Source of the DNA: Antedon bifida
Lineage: Eukaryota; Echinodermata; Crinoidea; Comatulida; Antedonidae
Length of the DNA stretch: 64,000 nt
Direction: 5' to 3'
Assembly: GCA_963402885.1 (NCBI GenBank)
Contig: OY727095.1
Location: forward strand, 5,151,001-5,215,000
Every line of letters begins with the position of its first letter. Within the stretch, counting starts at the first letter, position 1. Made by a program: the position numbers and the translations under genes. Positions 50,055 to 61,100 of this stretch are shown piece after piece. The notes under the pieces were generated by a model. That model searched no databases, had not been told where the DNA came from, and saw only the letters and a list, made by a program, of their open reading frames with translations.

Positions 50055-50210
50055 TCACCGGGCCTTTCTACCCATCACTCTATTGCACAATCTTTTGCAG
50101 CTGTTGTGTATTGCCCGCCTTGCTTGCTTCTACCTCTCATTGTCTCTCCTCTAGATGTTACATGGGTGTACTCTGCCTTGTAATTACTGTATCATATTTT
50201 TTATTCTCAA

Positions 50211-50216
50211 AATAAA
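50211..50216 (+). terminator. MGMT poly(A) signal
   Basis: AATAAA about 155 bases downstream of the MGMT stop and the nearest canonical signal in that stretch. It is placed well before the convergent MRPS26 gene. Confidence 0.6.
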
Positions 50217-50622
50217 GAAAACCAGATTTTAATGACTTTCCTAGTACTCTAGTAATTTAAACTATTTTTAGTCATACCCCTTTCACACCAAAAGTAAAAC
50301 TCTGGAGTTGATGCCTTGGTGTTGGTATTTTAAAAACCCTGAGGTGTTGCTAAGTTGGTGTTCTCCGGGGATCGCTGCAAAGTTTGGTGTGAATCAGACA
50401 CAGACTCAATACAACTTATATCATACTTAATATTTATTGATTCAATACAGATGATACAACATTGATGTTGACAACAGCAAATGCAGTTGCTTTGCAGATG
50501 ATCTTCACACTCTGTGGCTTCAAAAAGTCCTTAATGAATGTTTCCATTCAAAATGAATGTTATAGTAGCTAAGGTTTTATCTAAAAATGTCCCTTATTTT
50601 AAATCAAGCCAAATAAATATTT

Positions 50623-51913
50623 TCAGCTTAATTGCTCTCCCTTTTCTTTATTTTGTTCACGTAATTCCGTCCAGGCAGTGTCTTCTGGTAGCACAATTTT
50701 ACCAGTTTTGTTGATAAGGAAGTTGTAATTCTTTATGCTATCTATGGCTTCTTCAATTCTTTCAGTCATGTTTTCCAGGGTGATAAAATTCTTGCTAGCC
50801 TCCTGCAAAAAAAAAACATATTACTGTACATTAAAGGCAAAATGTTAAAAGAGCTCCCAACTGGGAAAAATTAATACCAAGGCACACTTCCACGATTATT
50901 TGACTTGGGCGGTCTACAGTAAAGCAAAACAAACTACAGCTTAGATGCCAACACATTTGAATCTGGAATTTTAGTAGTACAGTAATACACTGGTTTTCTT
51001 GAACCCAAAAATGTGAGTTTTAATTGTGTGCACCACACAATCCTTACTTTTTCCATCTTTACAATCTTTTCTAATTCTGAAATTGTTATTGAATGTTCTT
51101 CTTCTGCCTTCATCATTTCATTCAGCATAATTTCTTCCTTCACCTGGTCTTCCTCTGCAAATCTAGCATCTCTGAAAATATTAAAATATTAAATAAAACA
51201 TTACACATTTGACAAGATCTACTAAAGATGAATTCAGATAAACAGATTTTGATATTTAGGGAGTACCTCAGTGCTTTTGTCTTTTTATTTTCTTCTTCGT
51301 TCCATAACATTAATCTCTTGTGCTCATCATCGACTTCAATATCCGCCGTGTTTGCAATTCCAACTTGTTTTTTTCGTAATTTTAAATTTGGAAAATCTTC
51401 TAAGAACAATAACCTGAAATATAAAAATAAAGTGTAATTATTTATTAGTTAAACATTAAACATGTAAGCTAGTGAAAAGAAGTACAAACAAAAAACAAGT
51501 GATGATAATAATAAAATTATAAATACTTTGTTGAAGAGAAACGGAAAAACGTTTCACCCAGTAACATAAAACAGGCACCGACTGGCTACAAAAGTAAGTA
51601 CTACAAAAAGTATTTTCTGTCTCTGTTTAATGAAGGTCATTATTAGAACATTTAAGGCCTTTAAAAAAAGCAATAATTACCGCAATGATTTCATGGTTGT
51701 TCTATGATGATCGAAACTGGTCTTTAAAAACTTATATTCCCATGGATCTATCGGTGTCCGCTCTTTGACACGATCGATTTTCGATTTATTGATGGGGTTC
51801 GTTCTCATCTTTCTCCATCGCACTTGCTGAACCTGAACTGCAGAACGATTAACCGCTTCGTAGGCAGCCTTGATATCGAACAATCGTTTAAGCGAGCCTT
51901 GGATTCTCTCCAT
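50623..51913 (-). CDS. MRPS26: Mitochondrial small ribosomal subunit protein mS26
   Basis: Component of the mitochondrial small ribosomal subunit. Four exons, 51913-51681, 51413-51267, 51171-51048 and 50802-50623, encode 227 residues plus stop. Human MRPS26 is about 205. Matches recalled from the human protein: NKSKIDRVKER-x-PIDPWEY near residue 45, RLMLWNEEENKK in exon 2, a long Glu/Lys helix in exon 3, and KNFITLENMTERIEEAID followed by KNYNFLI in exon 4. The first 35 residues are basic and lack acidic clusters, as expected for a mitochondrial presequence. The start codon is 251 bp from that of CCT7 on the other strand, so the two probably share a bidirectional promoter. Confidence 0.92.
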
Positions 51914-52164
51914 CCTTTATAAAAAAAACTATGATTAATCTATGAATAAAAAAAGTAACAAAAAACAGTTAAAAGGCTCAATTTAATGTGTACATTATCC
52001 TAGGCCTAGCTAGACCAAAACTTTCGTCCATGCTGAATATGTCTCCCTCTTCGTTCTTATTGAAGAGTTTGTCTGTTCGTTGATAAATGTGTTTCTCTTC
52101 TCCACTGCACTAGCTGATTCACATTGATTTGGAAATAACTTGGATACCGCAGCCGATTACAAAC
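51914..52164. promoter_or_regulatory. Bidirectional promoter of MRPS26 and CCT7
   Basis: 251 bp between divergent start codons, including both 5' UTRs. No TATA box or clear named motif recognised. Assigned from gene arrangement alone. Confidence 0.5.
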
Positions 52165-55100
52165 ATGATGGTAAGATTTAAAATCCATGGAAATCAAGCT
52201 TATTACTTTCTCAAAAGTATTGATACTTCTCTAATAATATAATCTGTTCTTTTTGGGTATTTTAATATGTATTTTGTAGGCATATAGCAAATTAAAAAAA
52301 TATAATGATTCTAGAATCTTCTATGATTTTCTATTGGTCCAGGACAACGAAGAGGATGGGCATCCAAGTTTAGAACTCTCCATCATGCTTCGTTCGGTTA
52401 TCATGGCCTAGCTAGACCGCCTAGCCTGTAGTCCTAGATGTCTAGAGAAGTAGGCTACGTAACTACCCTTCAAAATAATAATCCAAAAATAAAAAAGACA
52501 ATGGAGAAATATGAAATTCATTGTTTATTGTTGACTGGAATGACAAAAACCAAAAGGAGGCTGCAGTGCCTTTTATTATTAATTTTTAAAATAATTATTA
52601 AAATACCTGTCTGGTGGGTTGTAGTAATATTAGGAGGAATAGCGTGCCTAGATTAGCTGATTAGGCCTAGCCTGCCATTTAAAAAACTAATAAAAATATA
52701 ACACACCAGTTCGTTTAACCATGATATAATTAATAATGCATTTGGAATAGGTAGCTGCTTTAACCGTACCTACATACTTGCATACAGGCTTCGTTAACAA
52801 TACGAATGGATCTTGGCAAGCTGTGTCTAAATTATACTTGAGTGAGTTGACTTGGGGTAATGAGAAGTGAAAAATGACAAGCTGTTACCGAAACACATTC
52901 TTCAGGCATTACACATTTTTTTCCCATTTAAATCATGAAAATGTTAAAGTTTAAAAAGATATGAAACTTCAGACAAGTGGGTATCATCTGTTGCCCAAAC
53001 ATAAATCACTTACCTAGGTGCAGAAAAAGTTGGTTTGCATAATTTTGCCCATGCTTAATAAAATAGTGGGTTTCTGATTAAGGAATCTCTCAACAGAAGG
53101 CAAAAGTACATTTTTCAGTTCTTTTCCAGTTAATTATGATTAGGCTTAGAAGAATACAAGTTTTTTTTAATAATAATAAAAACAAGTAAATTAACAAATA
53201 TTGACCGATAAAAATGAATGGTTTTGATTTACGTTATGACCATGCTATGAGATAAAAAAACAACCTACAAAATGTAGCCACCATTCTCTATTGATTCATA
53301 ATGTAAGTATTGATTTAATTGCAGTTTGCAGGGGCAGACATTCCTCTATTGAAATTATCAATTTGTGTTCTTTATTCAGCAACCACAAATAATTCTGTTG
53401 AAAGAAGGGACTGAGGCGTCTCAAGGAAAGTCTCAAGTTGTTAGTAACATCACAGCATGTCAAGTGGTAGCAGATGCGGTGCGTACTACCCTAGGCCCAA
53501 GGGGGATGGATAAGCTCATTGCACAGGGTGGAGGTAAGATATTAACCAATGTAATATAATAATATGATGCGGTGTGTACTACCCGAGGCCCAAGGGGAAT
53601 GGATAAGCTCATCGCACAGGGTGGAGGTAAGCTATTAACATGTAATATAATAATATGAGGTGCGCACTACCCTAGGCCCAAGGGGGATGGATAAGCTCAT
53701 TGTACAGGGTGGAGGTAAGATATTTATAATGAACTTTTTGACGTTGCAATGCGAAAACCATCTTGCATGTGTGCGCTTGATGATAAGTAACATTTCTTTA
53801 TTTTTTTCTTAGGAAATGTAACAATTTCAAATGATGGTGCTACAATTGTGAAGCTACTTGATATTGTACACCCTGCAGCGAAGACTCTTGTTGATATTGC
53901 CAAGTCACAAGATGCGGAGGTAAGCTCATATTTAACTTTCGGTGTGTACTATACTTACTAATTATAAAACAATATCCTCATGCATGCAGCACAAAAAGGT
54001 GTGTGCCATATTTAAAGAACTGTGATTTATACACTATTAACAAGCAAAGTATGAACCCCGCAAATGTCCCATTAATAAAAGTGTCTCCTAAATAGTGGTT
54101 GGTCGTTTGTTTAAACGTGTCCCAGTCCCCTGAAATATGTGTGTCCCTTGAATAGGAGTGTCTAATGTATTTTTATTTGAAATACAATGTTACTATGTAT
54201 ACCAGTGTTGAAAGAATAACCACAATTACTAGTTACCACTACATCTTTCAAATATATTGTTTTTAAAAAGGTAGGAGATGGTACGACGACAGTGACCATG
54301 TTGGCGGCCGAGCTGCTAAACCAGGTTAAGGTGTACGTAGAAGATAATGTCCATCCTCAGGTCATTGTGAGATCTTATAGGAAAGCAACACAACTAGCTG
54401 TAGATAGGATTAAAGAGATTGCAGTCAAGATTAACAAAGAGGATAATCGGTAAGTTACTCTCTAATTTTGCAACTCAACTAGCTGTAGATAGGATTAAAG
54501 AGATTGCAGTCAAGATTAACAAAGAGGATGATCAGTAAGTTAATCTCTAATTTTACAACTCGACTAGCTGTATGATTAAAAAGATTGAACATGGGAACTA
54601 AAGACAATCAAACCGTGCTGGTAGAACATTAAGGCCAACTAAGACAGCGTCGTACGACGAGGCCCAACGAGTCGGGAGAAAGTTAAACATGTTTAAAGTT
54701 CTCGTGACAACCTGAAAACTATGCCCGACACTATCGCAAGACGACTTGTCGCCAGGATTGAACTCGGACAGCACAGATGAGTCCAGACGTTTCGTCGGGC
54801 CTCATTGTACGATGCTGTCTGAGTTGGCCTTTAGTTGCTTTTGACAGCCTTACACATGAGCTGGGTAATGCTGGCCAAGAAAGTCCATATGTAAAGTAGC
54901 GGTAATCTCTCCTTCTGTCGTCTGTCAGATTTCAAAGACCAGTGTGATTACAGTTTAAAACGCGACCTCCAACTCTCCCACTAATGATGTTATTGTTTTC
55001 TTATTACAGGGAGCTTAGAGACCTTTTGACAAAATGTGCTTCTACAACTCTCAGTTCTAAATTAGTATCTGGCCAAAAGGAGTTCTTCTCTAAGATGGTA

Positions 55101-58100
55101 GTAGATGCTGTTTTGATGCTTGATGACCTTTTACCCCTTGACATGATCGGCATCAAGAAGGTCAAAGGAGGAGGTCTTGAGGTAATTTATAATCTAAATC
55201 TCTCTCTCTACACTGTCTACACATTAGTTTGAAAAAAAATGTGTGATGTGCCCAAATTTGGAAGTGATGACATCATCGTGTCCATATATGGGCACATCAA
55301 ATATTGAATTCAAAGCACTGAAATAAGTAGGAGCTGGGTAGCCGAGTCGTTACCACAGCGTGGAAAGGAACTGGCCACCCTACCACATAATGTACAGGCT
55401 TAGTAAAATGAGCTCCTAACCGCTCATTCCCCTACGTTCAGACAATGAATACGGGACTTACCTTTACTATTGTAATTTTTCTTGCTAGGATTCCAGATTG
55501 GTTGCAGGTGTAGCATTTAAAAAGACATTCTCGTACGCAGGATTTGAGATGCAACAAAAGAAGTACTTGAAACCAAAGATAGCATTACTCAATATAGAAT
55601 TGGAACTGAAAGCAGAAAAGGACAATGCTGAAGTTAGAGTGGATAATGTTGAAGTAAGTAGAGTACAAAAATAACATTACTTAATACAACATTTGAAAGA
55701 AAATACAATGCAGAAGTAGATAATGTTGAGGTAAGTACAGGTAATGAACTCATAGATAACATTAACATTAAGCTCTATCTACACTATCAAATTAGTTTGA
55801 CAAAAAAAGTGTGATGTGATGGTATTGGAATCGACAGACGTTTGTTTTTCTGTTGTTCCAGATGTTGTTGTGGCTATATCCATGCCTTACAATTAAAACA
55901 ATACAGTATTAATATCATCAAGTGGTGATTCATGATATAGACTTTTGTTGTGTAAAATAACTGTGACCTAGATGTTAGATGTGCCACTGTCAATAGCACT
56001 CTTAAGCTCTGTTTACATTATAACTAGTTTGACAAAAAAGTGGTATGTGCCCAAATATGGTAATGACATCTTTATGTTCATATATGGGCACATCACATTT
56101 TTGTTGTCGCATAAAGTTTGATTTAGAATGCTGAGTGGATGATGTTGCATTACAAAAATATGTTATAATTGCACAGGATAATAGGCAACTACTTGATTTA
56201 CAGAGTAAAATGTGTTTGCTGCCCTCGTGAATTTGTAATTAAAAATTCAAAAAAGAATATGCTATAGATTAAGATACACTTATACAATGACTATGTTCAA
56301 ATTATTATTGTGAACATTAATTCTATATTTTTGTGTTTAAATCAGCTGAGCAAGAATTTAACAAAACAAACATGAATTAATCTTTTAAAATAAAAGGTTG
56401 TATAACATCTGTGTATTCATCTTTCATTTCTCAAACTATAGTGAGATATTTAAGGTAATATTTAAAGCTTGGTTCTTACTGGAAACGCAACGCAAGGACG
56501 TAACGTACCGTAAGTGATTTGACCAATCACAAGTGATGGATTATTCGAACAGTGGGGCTCGTCATTGGGCAACTCGCTTGCGTAGCGCGTATGTCGTTGC
56601 ATTGCGTCCTAGTGTTAGAATGATCGGTCAATTTGACCACTGTTATGCTGAATTACTAGTTTATTGTGGCCAATTGTTTTTCTTGAATAACATTTTGAAT
56701 ATAACTTTTTAAAAGGTTATTTTAAAGTTTTTTTTTATTTTGTTTTCTTTTAAACATCTCATGTCAGAAGTAATCAACTATGACAAGAGATGACATTACT
56801 AGAGTTCAAGGGTCAAGATTTATCAATGAACACTTTAAGCATTTTAGATACTGTCCAAATTTAGTGTGTTTGTAGGTACATGATGTGAATTAAATTTGGC
56901 AGGTTGAGCGGAGTCAAAAAAGTTCATGGACACACTGAAAAAAAATGATCTTGTCGCATTACTTGTGTGTATTCTCTATAGGCCTGCTAGCTCTGTAGGA
57001 AATTGCACCTTTGCAACTAGCTCTTTGCAACCGACTTCTAAAAGACACTGTACCTTGCAACTGTGTGCAACTTGCAACTAGAAACATGGAAGTTTGTAAA
57101 ATCGTTTTGCTTTTTACAAAACAATTCTGTGATGAATCATAAATCGCAGTTTGCGATACAACATGTATATTAGTTCTAAAAAGAACTGTTGAGTTACTCT
57201 ACAATATTTTCTGAGTAACTCAACAGTTCTTTTCAGAACTAATATACGCGGTGTACCACAAACTTTATATCTCAACATTTTATTTGGCTATGCAAATCTT
57301 TAAACAATGAATCCTGTTGCCATTATTCTGAACATGGCGTGTAAACTGTGTTAACAACAATCATGTGATTTGTAAAGAAAACCTACAAAAATAAGTCAAT
57401 CATCACAGGAATTAATGTGTGCAATTTGTGTAATGTATGTTGTATAAATTTGATTATAAAGTATTTACAATAGTTTCTCAGTTGACCTCTTGTTGACCTT
57501 TATAATTTCTCCCCCTTCACGTTAACCATCTGTGATTTTTAATTCTCCTTATTAAGGTAGTTAATATATTCGTATCCCTTTGCACTCATTAGATAAGCTA
57601 TGTTTAGCTTGAGAGTGGCAAGTGAACATCTGGGCTGTTCACAGCTGTACACCTGATCAGTACATTTTTAAACAGCTGGTCAATACAAAAAAGAAAAACG
57701 GAAGGACTAATAGCAACTATAGGGTCAGGATGTAACACAGAAAATTACAGAAAAAATCATGCCATTAACAAAAATTAATTACATCATAGGTGATTATAAT
57801 AACAGGTTAGATATTAAATGCTTCCTCGATGACATGGGAGAGATTAGCCCCGATGGAGTCCGTCCCCTCGTGGTGCAGTTCCCCCGTCTCTCGGGGGACA
57901 CGTCCCCAGACACATCAGTTGTTAGATCCCCCTGCACCCTTAGTTGTATCTAGGTCAGATTGGTAATGTTGTTAGAAGTTTTAATTGTGATATTCTCAGG
58001 TGCCTTTATATCGATACACTATAACATGATGATACTAACTATTGTTGACATTGAGGTTTTTTCGCAAAGTGTAAACATGACTATTTCGGCAGCTACGTCG

Positions 58101-61100
58101 TTACGCAGAGTGTTGACAGTTTCTTTCCCGTGACATAAACACAAAGTCGATTTGTCACTTTAAAACCTTGGGACTTGTGTTGCGAATTATATTATTTCTG
58201 AAACAACTAGTCACTCTCGTCTAGCTTTTTATAAGTCACCCAGTATAATTTTTATGAAGTATTAAATTTAGAGAGTTACTTTAATAATGACTCAATCGTT
58301 TTTGTAGCAAAATATTTAATTTCTAAATTATTAGTCCGTAATTAATATTTTCTTACAAATTATTTTCAATCATAATTGGCTTGAATTTTAACTTATTTTC
58401 AATTCTCAACTGGTTTTAAATATTTAGAATGAACATTTCAAATTACAAGTTAATTTCAACGACATATTATGTTACAAAATGTAAGAATTATAATTAGCTG
58501 AAATATTATTTCCTGTGTTTGAGGACAAATTCATTAGGTCTGCAAGTTTTGTTTATAGTCATGTAATTTCAGATTTGTCTTGTTTATTAAAGCAAAGGAA
58601 AATTTCATTGGTAATTTAAAAGGTAAGAATAATTTAGAGGTACTTTCCATATCGCTTATTGTTAGAAAGTAAAATAAAAGTCTTGTACCATGGTATCATG
58701 TCAAACGGCAATAAACATCACAGAGTATCGTGTCTGCTGAGGGCAACAGGCCTATACCATTGCACATAGCTGCTAAATATCAACTTAACCTGTATAAATA
58801 ATCTCTCGCTAGTAGTATCCTATAAGGAATAAAGATTAGTCGGGTTATTGTCGCTAGTAGGCATCAGGTAAGTTTGCCCTCTACATAGGTTTTAGTTCAG
58901 CTCTATTGGAATCTATAGGAAGTTGTGAGAGTAACGGGAGATTTGGACCCATTACTTAAAAAAAACTCAATGGTTGGCAAATAACTATATGACAAATTTG
59001 ATATGAGATATAATAATACAGTATGTGCAATATAATACTGACACAGAATCTGGTCATATTTAATGTTGAATGTGTTCTTAATGGGATTTAATAATTTCAT
59101 TATTGAGTTATGTTTCATAAGTGACTATGCAAATAATTATTTCAGTTAGTAATTTAGTAATTTCAGATTACAGTCCCAGTCGATTTACTGTATTTTGTGT
59201 ATTTCGCCACAAGGGTGAAATTAGTCCAATTAGTTATAAAGTTGCCAAATTATTGACATGTAATAATTGCAGGGATCAGCGGCGATGTAAATCCAGTCCC
59301 TCGGAGTGAGATTTAAATACAGATTTTAAGAATATTTAATTGTTACCGTAATATTGCCATGGGTTGCAGACATACTTCACACGTTCTTGACATGTTAATA
59401 CACTAGTTTATGTCATGTTTCTGAACAGACTTTAACATTTAAGATTCATTTTACTTAAAGCCAATGATGATTATGATGTTTATTTAGTTATATTATTAAT
59501 TTACTAATATAAAAAACCAGCATCAAATATTCACTAATTACCATAGGGTTTAATACTGATTTAACATTTTAACTATCGTACTGTACTAATACAGCACATT
59601 TGTATGTTTATTTTATGCCAATTAAGTCCAATCCTTGTATTTGTAAACTTTTTTTTTGCACTTTCGTAGACCATTTATTTATCTTTTTTAACAATTTATT
59701 GACAAACAATATCTGGTTCTTTTTTTGTCCACAATAAAAATATGTGCTATTGACGTACACATTTTTCTGAAATGTCTTAAATTTTCTTTTTAATTATAAT
59801 TTTTTTAAATATGTCTTATAGGAATATCAATCAATTGTGGATGCAGAATGGGCCATTTTGTACGAGAAACTTGAACATTTGTACAAGAGTGGAACCAAGG
59901 TGGTTTTATCTAAGTTACCAATTGGTGATGTCGCCACTCAATATTTTGCTGATAGGTAAAGTATGCTTAACATTATAATAGTAGTGGCACTGTAGGTAAA
60001 TTGGTAGTGGTCAATGTTCTTGCCTTCCAATCCGAAAGTCTGGGGTTCAATCCTGACCTGTCAGGGTTGTAACGCTGAATAATAGTAGTGGCGCTGTAGG
60101 TAAATTGGTAGTGGTTAATGTTCTTGCCTTCCAATCCCAAGGTCCGGGGTTCAATCCTGACCTATTGCCAGGGTTGCACAATTACACCTTTCCAATAGTG
60201 TTTATACTTGTTTTAGTATTAATATTTAAAACATGGCATTATTTACTACTTGTTGCTGAGAAAATATTCACTTTGCGTTGCCGAAGTGTTGATAGACGGG
60301 ATTAAGAAAAAACAGTAGATAAACGCTGACTGATGACTGTGGGAGGAGTCGGCAATCATCGTTGCGTTGCTATTGGTTGTAGCTCATTGATAAAATGTTG
60401 GCATGTATTAAAATGACTCAGGGTTGGTTGCTGGCTGGCACATCAAAAGAGAAAGGAGATCCCAGTTAGAGAGTCGATGCATATGGTTACGATTGCCGTT
60501 TGAGGATGCTCTTCTGATCTTATCGGCGCTCGGGGCATGCCGTTGTTGTATTTGACACCTGTGTTTGCTTCGTGCGCAGGAAAGAATATAATTAAGAGCT
60601 GAACAATTGTGGTCAGAAACCAGATCAGAATTACAAAACGAAATGATTTAATTGTGAAATGTCAACATCTATTACTAGCAATAATGAGTGAAAATGGCCA
60701 AATGATACAGAATGCGATTTATTTTCTGATGTTGTGTATTTTGCGCTTGTACAAGTGAAAGTATTGTGTCGTGTCTTTGTTTTCAGTAAGGTTCAAATTA
60801 TCACTGTGTGGCCCAGAGGAAGACGCACATGTAAATAGGCAAGGGGTGTCTTCTGTGGGAAAGGGGGTGACAATAGGCAAGGGGTGTCTATTGTGATGAT
60901 GGGAAAGGGGGTAAGTTTGTCGGAGATGGAGTCTTGTATGTATGATGCAACAAGTCTAGCCATAGTGTAATGGTGGTTGTAAGCTCACATGAATTATGTA
61001 GTCGTCTTCTGATCTAGCCATTTGGGATAATGTGGTTATCGGATAATTCTAAAGGAGAGGGTATAGTCGCAATTGTTAGTACCTAGAACCATGGAGCTTT

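Noticed and set aside
50277-50398. Possible third Harbinger-like foldback (TTTCACACCAAA / TTTGGTGTGAA)
   Set aside because: Only about 11 bp of the arms match and no target duplication is clear; it may be a decayed element, but I cannot support it.
53566-53722. Alternative exons of CCT7
   Set aside because: The copies have donors but no acceptors and would repeat a conserved ATP-site motif.
60105-60305. 66-codon open frame after CCT7 exon 7
   Set aside because: It begins inside a SINE copy and has no recognisable content.
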